The notes below the pieces were generated by a model, which saw only the letters and a list, made by a program, of their open reading frames with translations, was not told the DNA's origin and searched no databases. Position numbers and translations under genes: made by a program. This document shows positions 24,823-32,824 of a stretch of 64,000 nucleotides of DNA, one piece after another (position 1 is the first letter of the stretch; each line of letters begins with the position of its first letter). The stretch comes from Treponema sp. (GTDB taxonomy: Bacteria > Spirochaetota > Spirochaetia > Treponematales > Treponemataceae), in the NCBI GenBank assembly GCA_017940255.1, contig JAGAZB010000054.1, positions 62,001 to 126,000 of the forward strand. Direction: 5' to 3'.

Positions 24823-25094
24823 TTATAAAGGTACAATCTGATCAGGATATTGTAATAGGATTTTGTTTTCAGTCTCTTGTATTTTCTCTTTAATAGATTC
24901 TGAAGGATTTTTTGAATATTTTGCATTTAATCTATCTAATTTATCATCAATAAGACATATTCAAAAGAAACTTCATTTGCTAACTTTAGCTTCTGCTTTG
25001 TTTTTGGAATTATAAATGGATTTGAAATTAGAAGAATAATAAGAGATAAAATAAAAACTGTCAGGACAAGAATAACTGACTTTAACTTTTTCAT
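24823..25094 (-). pseudogene. Frameshifted small membrane-anchored protein
   Basis: From ATG 25094 the minus strand reads MKKLKSVILVLTVFILSLII and continues to about residue 52, where a stop appears. Shifting by one base near 24940 restores a frame that continues with DDKLDRLNAKYSKNPSESIK and ends LQYPDQIVPL at 24823. The joined product would be about 90 residues with one N-terminal membrane segment. The single frameshift suggests a recently decayed gene. The family is not recognised. Confidence 0.5.
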
Positions 25095-25276
25095 CTTTAT
25101 AATTATATATCAAATTTATATCATAAACTAGATTGCTTAATACAAAATACTCTCTCCGATAGCAAAGGGCGTGACCTTGCCGAACTGGAGAGAGTTTGGA
25201 AGTTTTTTTTACATGCTCATTTTATTTTATTAAATAGATTATTCATGATATAATTGAATACTAAAGAGGTACTTTT
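25095..25276. other. Gene-free segment with a strong stem-loop
   Basis: A 9-bp stem ACTCTCTCC/GGAGAGAGT (25149-25157 with 25187-25195) encloses an inner GCAAAGG/CCTTGC helix with a bulged A, followed after 7 nt by eight T. It could be a terminator or the end of a small RNA; no promoter is evident. A TATAAT-like sequence near 25245 may drive the lipoprotein gene that follows. Confidence 0.4.
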
Positions 25277-25927
25277 ATGAAAAAAACTATTATTCTGGTT
25301 TTATTAATTTGCACTATATTTACATTTTTATCTTGTGAAAAAAAATCTGAACAAAATCAACCTGAAAATGAAATTACTACAAATACATTAGAAAAAATTG
25401 ATGATGATTACATTTCTGAACAGGATGCTGAGATATATGATGTATCAAAACTTGATGTCTTAAAACCAATATTAGAAATAAAAATAGGCTCTGATAAAAA
25501 TGAAATTATAAATATACTTTCAAATTATAACATTTCAACAAATGAAGAAGATTTTATAGAATTCAAACTTTTTAAGAACGACTCTTTGTTATTTACTGAG
25601 GATGAAGCTGGAGAAGAAATTATTTTTGACTGTCGTTTTGATGAAAATCAAAAATTGAAATCTTCACAAATTTCAATAACAGGTACATTAGAAAGTGCAC
25701 AATATAAAAAAAGTGCTTATGAGTATTATAAAACCTTACTTACATTTATTACAAAAAACTATACAAAAAGTAAACCTGACTCATTTCATGTTTCAAATGA
25801 AGAACTCATTATACCTATAATGGATTATTGGAAAATAAAAAATGAAAAATTATTACTAACATCTGAAGCTTTCAATATGTTTGGATATGAATTTACAGTT
25901 TTTGAAATTACAAAAATAAAAAACTAG
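25277..25927 (+). CDS. Island lipoprotein of unknown function
   Basis: Predicted lipoprotein: a signal peptide MKKTIILVLLICTIFTFLSC ends in a lipobox with Cys20, followed by an acidic, Asn/Gln-rich spacer. The mature 195 residues have no recognisable domain; the sequence is acidic with alternating beta-type segments. A GAGG site precedes the ATG. The gene is very A+T-rich, as expected for island cargo, and is followed 8 bp later by another small gene in the same direction. Confidence 0.7.
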   Translation: MKKTIILVLLICTIFTFLSCEKKSEQNQPENEITTNTLEKIDDDYISEQDAEIYDVSKLDVLKPILEIKIGSDKNEIINILSNYNISTNEEDFIEFKLFKNDSLLFTEDEAGEEIIFDCRFDENQKLKSSQISITGTLESAQYKKSAYEYYKTLLTFITKNYTKSKPDSFHVSNEELIIPIMDYWKIKNEKLLLTSEAFNMFGYEFTVFEITKIKN

Positions 25928-25935
25928 GATAACAA

Positions 25936-26313
25936 ATGAATAATTTTAAAAAAGCAACACTTAAAGCAGTTGAAATATTAAAAAACGATTTTCATATACT
26001 CCCAGATGCAGCATGGGTAATTGCATTATCAGAATATACAAATAATAAAAATGTAATAACAAAATCTTGTCCTAAAAGTACTTTTATTGATTTATGTTAT
26101 AACGGTTACATTAAAGATTTATCTTATTCAATCAATAAAGAATTAACAGAAAATGGACGAATGGTAATTGAAGCAATTACAAAATTACAAAAACTTAACT
26201 GGACTATTTCTAGTAAGAAAAAATTTTGGAAAGAGACTTTCGGAAAAAACTATGAAAACCAACTTGAAATTTTATTTATCTTGAAGGAATATAATTTATT
26301 GAATATACGATAA
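25936..26313 (+). CDS. Small island protein, DUF6979-like
   Basis: A 125-residue soluble protein without signal peptide. The stretch AWVIALSEYT and the central SCPKSTFIDLCYNGYIKDL recall the Trp and CPK-F-LC-G pattern of DUF6979, a small family of unknown function. That assignment is tentative and based on memory of the motif. An AGGA site precedes the ATG. It probably forms an operon with the lipoprotein gene upstream and converges on the following minus-strand frame, with no gap. Confidence 0.5.
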   Translation: MNNFKKATLKAVEILKNDFHILPDAAWVIALSEYTNNKNVITKSCPKSTFIDLCYNGYIKDLSYSINKELTENGRMVIEAITKLQKLNWTISSKKKFWKETFGKNYENQLEILFILKEYNLLNIR

Positions 26314-27351
26314 TTATTCATGTGCACCTTTCTTAATTAAAAAATCAATAGTCTCTTTTTTTATATAATGTGGATCACCAACTCTTTCTTCTTGATTATA
26401 CTCTTCCGTTAGGGCTTTCAATAATGTTTTCCCTTCTTCTCCCCAATAAGGGAAAAACATATTGATATCTAAACCATGATCAATTAATAATTGTATTGTT
26501 TTTGGAGTTTGATGACCAATAAATCTATCTAAATAGGATAAATAATCATTTGATGGATTAAGTAAACTACAATCTAACCCCTTTTGTATCAATTCTTTTA
26601 TTATTTTTTCATCATTAATACCATAAAGACTTAAATAAAACCAATAATTATTACTATCTTTTTTTGCATCTTTCAAATGAGAAATTACTGTATTGAAGTT
26701 TTGCTTTTCATAAAGGTATGAATCATGAAACCACTTAGAGTCAACCCCTGGAATATCAATATATTTTTCTAAATAACTATTAAATTCATCACTTGCATTG
26801 AAGGTTTCACATAACCACCAATAATCATTATTTGAAATTTCAAATGGAGATGATAGAATATAATCAAATACTTTTTTCCAACCTTTATAATTTGCTGGTT
26901 CTTTTTTATTACTTGCATCTATTAATTCGCTAGTACATGCATAACATAGTTTTTGGTAAGAAACAGGATTCAATGCAAATACATAATTATTGTCTATCAG
27001 CACTTGATATTCTGATGCAGTTAATTTTTCTAATATGTAATCAAAATCCCATTTATCAAATTTTACAGATTCATTAATTCGTTCACTTAATTCTTGTATG
27101 TAAGGACTATATGGATTTGCTACTGTAAAAACATCACAATCTACGATTGTAAATCCTTGCTTGTATGTTGATTTGCCCTGATATACTAATAGTAATTGTT
27201 CAGTAATAAGACCTTCTCCATACCAAGAGACGTATTGTAATTGATAATCAGATATAATAATACAACATTTTGAAAGCTGGTTTTGTCCATATCCTGTTAC
27301 CAAATAAACATAACCATCCTTAGTTAGTTCTACGTCAGTTATTGATAAACG
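26314..27351 (-). pseudogene. C-terminal part of a broken TPR/ankyrin reading frame
   Basis: The frame is open from directly after the TAG at 27352-27354, in the same phase as the upstream lipoprotein gene, and runs for about 345 codons. It has no ATG near its 5' end and no Shine-Dalgarno; a TTG at 27303 is the first plausible start but lies inside what looks like folded sequence (ITDVELTKDGYVYLVTGYGQ). The C-terminal third carries ankyrin-like units (KTIQLLIDHGLDINMF, then ETIDFLIKKGAHE). The upstream gene and this frame could be one gene of about 706 codons split by a single CAG-to-TAG change, or this is a 5'-truncated gene. Confidence 0.5.
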
Positions 27352-28434
27352 CTAAGAAGGTGCTACAATTACATCACCAGGAAGATATTCTAGTTTAAGT
27401 CCAAGATTTAATGATTTATATAAATTTTCAAAATCAATTCTACCAAGATATGCTTTGTATTCTGCATCAGTTTTAAAACCCGCTTTATTAGCAACAATCA
27501 ACTTTTTATAAAACTCAGTATTATTTCTTTGATAATCATCACTCATTTTAGAAAGTTCATATTCGATCTTTCTTATAATTTTTTTATCAGTTGCTAAATT
27601 TTTTGATTTTATAAAAATATTATAAGCTTCATTGTAATTTTTTGAATTGAGAATAGATAAAGCTTTTTCATAGTATAAAAAAGCTGATTTATTATTATTC
27701 TTTTCATTTTTTAATAATTTATCAACAAGAGCATCATCATTCAAAACATTACTCATCTCTGAATAACTTTTTTCCATATAATCTATATCTGTACTAATAT
27801 CATAAGCATGTTTGAATTCCTGATAGGCTTTTTGTGGATTTTCATTATTTTTATAGATGCCACCTTTTTGGAGATATAAAACAATTTTTTTATCATCATT
27901 TTTTTCAATAGATAATAAAAAATCGTATACGGGTATTGCTTCATCTTCTTTCTTCAATAATTTTAAAGAACTTAATATTTTATCATAAATATATTCGTCA
28001 GGTTTCAACTGATATGCCTTAAGAAAGTTATCTATAATTATTTTGTCATGAGAATTATTATCTTGGTAATAATGTGATTGAGATTTCCATATAGAATGAA
28101 GTTCTGCTACCCCCCTATAAGACCAATAGTTTTCTTCAATTGTATTTGACTCATCAAAATATTGTAAAGCATTATTAAACTTTTCTTCATAATAAACTGT
28201 TTTATCAGTTTCAGTCATTTTTGATGTCACATTTTTCATATAAAAAGAATCATTTAATTCATTGATGATAAACCAGCCATTTTTACATAATTCTAAAGCC
28301 TCTGGATTGCTGATTTCAAAATTTTGTTGTGGTGTATGTTCTTTTTCGTAATCGACAGTATAAGTAGTATTAGTTGAAACACATGAAGTAAAAATAATTA
28401 CAATCAAAAAATAAAACAATCTGTTTAATTTCAT
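27352..28434 (-). CDS. TPR-type lipoprotein (possibly N-terminal half of a split gene)
   Basis: Predicted lipoprotein with signal MKLNRLFYFLIVIIFTSC. The body is helical with tetratricopeptide-like units, for example AYQEFKHAYDISTDIDYMEK and AFLYYEKALSILNSKNYNEA. It ends EYLPGDVIVAPS at a TAG, after which the same frame stays open for another 345 codons. ATG 28434 has GAGGAAAAG upstream. The base composition is strongly A+T-biased, in line with the neighbouring island genes. Function is unknown. Confidence 0.65.
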   Translation of the reverse strand: MKLNRLFYFLIVIIFTSCVSTNTTYTVDYEKEHTPQQNFEISNPEALELCKNGWFIINELNDSFYMKNVTSKMTETDKTVYYEEKFNNALQYFDESNTIEENYWSYRGVAELHSIWKSQSHYYQDNNSHDKIIIDNFLKAYQLKPDEYIYDKILSSLKLLKKEDEAIPVYDFLLSIEKNDDKKIVLYLQKGGIYKNNENPQKAYQEFKHAYDISTDIDYMEKSYSEMSNVLNDDALVDKLLKNEKNNNKSAFLYYEKALSILNSKNYNEAYNIFIKSKNLATDKKIIRKIEYELSKMSDDYQRNNTEFYKKLIVANKAGFKTDAEYKAYLGRIDFENLYKSLNLGLKLEYLPGDVIVAPS

Positions 28435-28544
28435 TCTTTTCCTCTTATAATATTATAATTCCATTATTAAAAAAATATAAATTTAAATAAAGAAAAAAAA
28501 AATCTATCATTTTTGAGGAAACAATTCATACGAAAAATCAATTT

Positions 28545-29423
28545 TTATTTTCTAAAATTATAAACCAATTTAGAAATACTTTTGAATAATTCTTTAAAAG
28601 TCTCATCTGCTATAAAATTATCAGCAATTAATTCCATAAACAGCATTAAATAGAATTTATTTTGAATAATAATATCTTTAGAAGTTAATGGCATATAAAG
28701 ATTATTATTTGTTAAAGTATCTTGATTCATTTGATGAACTTTACCACACGAATATGGAGACGCATGTACATATTTACAATAGAATCTGTACCACTTAATT
28801 ATTTCTTCGTCTTTTAATAAATTAATAAAATCAATAGGTACTTTAATCGATTTGTCTGAAATCCAAGCGAAGTCAGACTTTGGCTCTAAGAATGATTCAG
28901 GATAGTTTTTATTACCAAGTTTGAGATTTGGATCTGTGTTATACATTTTACATTCCTGAACAATGCCAAAATCTTGAAATCTATCGGACTCTAAATCATC
29001 ACTATACATAAGATATTTTGCAATGGCATAAGACTCAAGCATTAATCTAAGATTTGAAATAACACTGGTAGCATAACCATTTCTTAACAAAGCAAGATTT
29101 TCATCTGTAATTTCAATTAATCTTAATGAGATCTTACCAATTGCCCCAGAACGGAATTTATGTGATTTTTCAAAGCTTGATTGATTTGCTACTATAAAGT
29201 TTTGGCAGTCTGCTAAAAGTAGATTCATATATAATAACGAATTCAGATTTGCATCTTCATTATTTTTTTTTACATAACCATCATGTGCTTTTTTATATAT
29301 TTTCATACTTGGATAATTCATTATAATTTTTTCAAGGATTTTAGGATTTGAAATATCTATATTTGAATTAGCAAGTTCAACAAATTGAGTTAATATCGAA
29401 AGACCAGATGGTATATTATTCAT
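28545..29423 (-). CDS. DUF5677-like island protein
   Basis: A 292-residue, mostly helical soluble protein. The middle region (RNGYATSVISNLRLMLESYA, near residue 115) and WYRFYCKYVHASPYS near 210 follow the pattern of DUF5677 and related HEPN-like families, in which a conserved Arg and a late Y-x-H motif occur. This match is tentative. A GAGG lies 12 nt before the ATG. It is cargo of the tRNA-Phe island; association of such proteins with defence is only a possibility. Confidence 0.55.
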   Translation of the reverse strand: MNNIPSGLSILTQFVELANSNIDISNPKILEKIIMNYPSMKIYKKAHDGYVKKNNEDANLNSLLYMNLLLADCQNFIVANQSSFEKSHKFRSGAIGKISLRLIEITDENLALLRNGYATSVISNLRLMLESYAIAKYLMYSDDLESDRFQDFGIVQECKMYNTDPNLKLGNKNYPESFLEPKSDFAWISDKSIKVPIDFINLLKDEEIIKWYRFYCKYVHASPYSCGKVHQMNQDTLTNNNLYMPLTSKDIIIQNKFYLMLFMELIADNFIADETFKELFKSISKLVYNFRK

Positions 29424-29877
29424 GATTTCTTATTTACCTCTACTGAATTATAAATGATTTTTGTAATTCTTTGAATCCTTGAGTGCTTTTCCCCCGTGCC
29501 CCCAGTACGCGTGGCGCGAAAAAATGTACTGTTTTGAGAAAGATGCGAAATTTTTAGAGAAACCAGAAATCCGAAAAACTTCCAAAAAACGACAGATAAT
29601 CTGTACTAAGAGACAGATGTAGTACGGAAGTTTTAAGGCTTTGGCGTTTTGGTTTGAAGTATTTTAAGTAATTCTGAATTGCTTTGAATGGTTTTAATGT
29701 TTCTTATTTCTTTTAAAATTTTCTTTAGTACACATTCTTAAAGAAAATTATATGAATATAAAAAGACATATATAAAAAAGTATCAACTACGTTTACGTAC
29801 TGGTATCTGTACTGTGAAATTTGATTAATCAAAATTAAACTTTTTTCTGACCGCTACGCGCGCTCCCCCCGCAGTTT
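29424..29877. other. Gene-free island segment with a nested stem-loop
   Basis: No coding sequence is seen. A stem AAAACTTCC/GGAAGTTTT (29575-29583 with 29626-29634) encloses two smaller hairpins, ACAGA/TCTGT (29592-29604) and GTACT/AGTAC (29603-29607 with 29621-29625). G+C-rich clusters occur at both ends (near 29490 and 29860). This could be a structured RNA or a decayed repeat. Confidence 0.35.
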
Positions 29878-30102
29878 TTATTTTAATTCGGCCATTGTTG
29901 GATTTTCTTTTTTGAAAATCTCAATCTGTTCGAGAGTCAGCTTATCAGGATAATCGGTCCAGAAGTTGAAAACTTTTTCCTGGTCGAAGCTGAACAGATA
30001 CGGTCCTTCCTGGCCGTGTGTGTCTACCTGCCAGATTTGCTCCGTTTCTGAATCCTTGTAAAAATCGTAGCCGTTTTTGTATTCGTTGATTCCTTTTGCC
30101 AT
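29878..30102 (-). CDS. Small protein, DUF7675-like
   Basis: A 74-residue soluble protein rich in aromatic residues: YKNGYDFYKDSETEQIWQVD, then GPYLFSFDQEKVFNFWTDYP, ending LTLEQIEIFKKENP. The pattern of LFSFD, F-DYP-LT and KENP recalls the small DUF7675 family, recognised only by eye. I chose ATG 30102, which a TATAAT box precedes by 6 nt, over the upstream in-frame ATG at 30180, whose added residues look non-coding. Function is unknown. Confidence 0.6.
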   Translation of the reverse strand: MAKGINEYKNGYDFYKDSETEQIWQVDTHGQEGPYLFSFDQEKVFNFWTDYPDKLTLEQIEIFKKENPTMAELK

Positions 30103-30114
30103 AAGGTTATTATA
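30103..30114 (-). promoter_or_regulatory. Leaderless-type -10 box before the small DUF7675-like gene
   Basis: On the minus strand TATAAT ends 6 nt (AACCTT) before ATG 30102. No -35 of good quality is seen and there is no Shine-Dalgarno. Confidence 0.4.
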
Positions 30115-30180
30115 CATCAGGATTTTCAAAATCGGTAGTCTGCGGAGTGAAGACTGCTTATCAAATCCAAGCGATTGCAA

Positions 30181-31435
30181 AGCATCCGCAGCTTTTGGAA
30201 GCTGTCTGAACGAAGTTTCACGGTGAATTGATGAGTGGACGAAATCAGCTTGTCCGCCGCAGGCGGACTGTACGAGGAAATGTTGCCTTTGGAAGAGAAA
30301 CTAAGCTTATGGCAAGTCTGCAACTGGAGCTGGAAGAATCATCGGCCCACTAAGCGGCGGGAGAGCATGGACGCGCGACCAGAGGCGACCTGCGTAAGAG
30401 TCATATTCATTTTGGAAGAAGAAATATAACGGCGGAAAAGGCGGCAACAAGGACGTTGCCGCCTTGCCGATTGAGCGCAGGGGTGGCGTTTACGCCGGCC
30501 CTGTGCGATTGAGGCAACCATTTTTCCCACACAAAGATAGTTCCCAAAAAAGCCGCCTTTGTAAGACCAACTGAGCATCTTAAAATAGCGGGACAACTGC
30601 AATGTTGAGCAAAAGGGTGCCCCTTGTCCCCCCCCCCTAAGCTACAATAGCATTCTTTATTTTTTGGGAGGGGGAAAGAGGGGGTTCTTAGGGGGGGGGA
30701 AAAGGGGGAACACTTTTGCGAGCCCGCTATTTTAAGTTGCGACCTCGCGGATGACACTTTCTTTTTTCACGACCAATTTTCAGCGCGATGCAGACCTTTG
30801 GCGGCTTTCGCAAAAAGAGTTCTTACTGCAACCGCCACGAGGAACTGTATTTCAAAATGCGATGTTTGCGGATGACGAAAAATGCACCCTTATGAAAATG
30901 GGCCCGCCTGCGGAAACAGGCAGACCACAAAGCGGAGTGCTACTGCGAAGCGGTACCGTAGCGACTACAGCTGACTGTACTTTCATTGCTTACCTGCGAG
31001 CTTGAAAAAAGGCTACCTTGCGAGCCCGCTAGTAAATGCAAACAGTGTGTGAACGAATGAAGCGTAACGAAGTGAAGCTGAATGAGTGAACACTCAGTTT
31101 GCTACCTTTTTGAAAGATGGAGTTTTTAGAACTAAGTGGCCTGTAGAGAGCGAAAGCGGTACGAAGTACGGCTGGAGCGAACGGCAATAAAAGAACCCTT
31201 ATGAGAAAAAGCCGTATTTTCACGGATATGTAGTCCGTATGTCGGATCTGTTTCCTGAATTTGTATCCGGCGTTCTACAGTGCATAAATAATGCAGTTAT
31301 AGTGCAAAAACAGTGCAAAAATTAGAACAACACTATACACAATAATGCAAAACAGTTGAAAAAAATAGGCATTTAATGCTATAACAAGAGCTGTAACAAG
31401 ATATTTATTGCTATGCCATTGAGGGGATCCTCTTT
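30181..31435. other. 1.25-kb non-coding, palindrome-rich right end of the island
   Basis: Open frames here are short, overlap on both strands and resemble no protein. The stretch is instead full of palindromes: GTCCGCC/GGCGGAC near 30250, GCCGCC...GGACGTTGCCGCC near 30430-30465, GCCTGC/GCAGGC near 30905, and GTAC-GAA-GTAC near 31170. It holds a 158-bp nested inverted repeat with long C and G runs. The string TGCGAGCCCGCTA occurs twice, near 30716 and 31018. I see no gene. Confidence 0.55.
30579..30736. repeat. Nested inverted repeat with poly-C and poly-G arms
   Basis: The outer arms, CTTAAAATAGCGGG (30579-30592) and CCCGCTATTTTAAG (30723-30736), are perfect 14-bp inverses. The inner arms, CCCCCCCCCTAAG (30629-30641) and CTTAGGGGGGGGG (30687-30699), are perfect 13-bp inverses. 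A further GGGGG tract follows at 30704. Confidence 0.75.
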
Positions 31436-31495
31436 CTGAAAATCCGTATGTCGTTGGTTCGATTCCAACCTGTGGCAAAGGCTTCTTACGAAAGT
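31436..31495. repeat. attR: 60-bp copy of the tRNA-Phe 3' half
   Basis: Identical over 60 bp to 22286-22345. It carries nt 32-73 of tRNA-Phe plus the terminator's left arm but no 5' half, so it is not a working tRNA. It marks the right end of the island. Confidence 0.92.
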
Positions 31496-31544
31496 AGGAA
31501 GCCTTTTTTTATATCCTATCTTTTTACAAAAATCCCAAAATACA

Positions 31545-31559
31545 TGTTATAATATATTC
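31545..31559 (+). promoter_or_regulatory. Leaderless-type promoter of the Eis-like gene
   Basis: The extended -10 TGtTATAAT (31545-31553) ends 6 nt before the ATG at 31560. A TTTACA lies 19 bp upstream of the hexamer. No Shine-Dalgarno is present. Confidence 0.6.
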
Positions 31560-32744
31560 ATGACAATAAGAAAAATAGAAGATAAAGATCATTTTGAAGC
31601 CTACAAGCTTGCTGCATATTGTTTTCATCAGCGTATAGAAGTTGGAGAACCTGATCCTCAGAAAATAAAGGAAGATACAAGACAAGGTTGGGGAGCTTTT
31701 GATGAAGAAACTTTGATTGCGCAAATTATAAATAATCCTTTTAATTTTTATCTGGATGGGAAAAAAATAAAAACCGGCGGTATTGGTGCTGTTTCAACTT
31801 TACCTGAATATCGTGACAGCGGCGCTATCAGGCAAATTTTTGAGAAATTAATTCCCCAAGCCTATAAGGATGGAGAAGTGATTTCAACACTCTACCCTTT
31901 CAATCATAAATTTTACAGAAAATTTGGATACGAAGTCATTCCTTTTAGAAACGAATACACATTCTCTCCTGATATTTTAAAAGATTACCAGACAACAGCA
32001 GAAGGCAGCAGCATTAAAATAACAAGATGGAAAAATGGAGAAAAAGCAGATGATTACCTTGAAGTATACGAAAGTTTTGCTAAAACAATGAATCTTTCAG
32101 CAGTGCGCACTCTTGAAGGAATGGAAAAACATTTAAAATACGAAAAAGAATTCATCGACAGAAAATTTTCTTATCTCTTTACAAAAGATGAAAAACCTCT
32201 TGCCTATCTTATCTTTACAGATGTCTATAACAGTGAAGCTGCGGAATTACATGTAAATGAATGTGCATGGACATGCAGAAGTGGTTTTAATGCGATTTTA
32301 AACTTTCTTTCTCGTTTTACAGCTGATTATGGCAAGATAATTCTGCCGCTCACCAAAGGAATCGACCTGTTAAAAATTATAACATCTCCAAATGCTTATA
32401 ATATAGAAAAAAGAACTTGCCAGCATTTTATGCTAAGGGTTGTAAATGCACAAAAACTCCTGGAAGTAATAAAAAAGCCGGCAGACTGTAACTTTACAAT
32501 CAAAATTGAAGATGACCTTATTAAAGAAAATAACATTACTCTACGAGTAAAATCAGACTCGGTTACTCAAACTAAAGATAAACCAGATATTGATTTAAAT
32601 ATTCGCGCTCTTTCACAGCTTGCTTCGGGATGTTCAAATATTGATGAAGCTATGCTAAGAAACGATATTATTATAAATTCTAATGAAGAAATGCTACGAA
32701 GAGTTTTTACAGAGAAATTAATTTTTGTAAGTGAATCTTTTTAA
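31560..32744 (+). CDS. Eis-like GNAT N-acetyltransferase
   Basis: Acetyl-CoA-dependent N-acetyltransferase of the Eis family, which acetylates amines such as aminoglycosides or protein lysines. The 394 residues show the tandem-GNAT plus sterol-carrier-like C-terminal layout. The acetyl-CoA region GGIGAVSTLPEYRDSGAIRQ is near residues 73-92, followed by STLYPFNHKFYRKFGYEV near 107. The C-terminal domain spans about residue 290 to the end. It lies just outside the island and is monocistronic. The natural substrate cannot be predicted. Confidence 0.88.
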   Translation: MTIRKIEDKDHFEAYKLAAYCFHQRIEVGEPDPQKIKEDTRQGWGAFDEETLIAQIINNPFNFYLDGKKIKTGGIGAVSTLPEYRDSGAIRQIFEKLIPQAYKDGEVISTLYPFNHKFYRKFGYEVIPFRNEYTFSPDILKDYQTTAEGSSIKITRWKNGEKADDYLEVYESFAKTMNLSAVRTLEGMEKHLKYEKEFIDRKFSYLFTKDEKPLAYLIFTDVYNSEAAELHVNECAWTCRSGFNAILNFLSRFTADYGKIILPLTKGIDLLKIITSPNAYNIEKRTCQHFMLRVVNAQKLLEVIKKPADCNFTIKIEDDLIKENNITLRVKSDSVTQTKDKPDIDLNIRALSQLASGCSNIDEAMLRNDIIINSNEEMLRRVFTEKLIFVSESF

Positions 32745-32763
32745 TTATTTTGTTTAATTACAT

Positions 32764-32809
32764 AAAAAAAAAGGCCCCGACTGGCTGATGGATTGCCAAT
32801 CGGGGCCTT
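32764..32809 (-). terminator. Terminator of the flagellar hook operon
   Basis: A 15-bp stem AAGGCCCCGACTGGC/GCCAATCGGGGCCTT (32771-32785 and 32795-32809) is followed on the minus strand by U residues (32764-32770). It lies 15 bp after the flgE stop. Confidence 0.92.
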
Positions 32810-32824
32810 ACTATTTACAACTTA

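Larger units (their letters stand above)
22286..31495. mobile_element. Decayed genomic island integrated in tRNA-Phe
   Basis: The 9.15-kb segment between the two 60-bp repeats has the layout of a former phage satellite or integrative element. It has a tyrosine integrase stump next to the tRNA, a P4-type primase C-terminus, a defence-type Abi gene with a small RNA, A+T-rich cargo and a right attachment site. Integrase and primase are both broken, so the island cannot move by itself. Cargo from 25.2 to 29.4 kb is visibly more A+T-rich than the flanking genes. Confidence 0.85.

Noticed and set aside
30235..31005. Overlapping frames of 60-116 codons on both strands in the right end of the island
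   Set aside because: They arise in palindrome-rich, G+C-rich DNA, lack ribosome-binding sites, overlap each other on both strands and show no protein-like pattern.
31275..31478. Minus-strand frame starting MPQVGIEPTTYGFSERG next to attR
   Set aside because: The GIEPTT-type start is the well-known false translation of a tRNA T-arm and anticodon region; here it reads the duplicated tRNA-Phe piece and then A+T-rich DNA.
31436..31495. Second tRNA-Phe gene
   Set aside because: Only the part from the anticodon loop onward is present; the acceptor 5' strand and D arm are missing, so it is an attachment site copy.
32764..32809. Terminator for the Eis-like gene
   Set aside because: The U tract is on the minus strand side; on the plus strand the stem is followed by ACTATT without a T run, so it serves flgE mainly.
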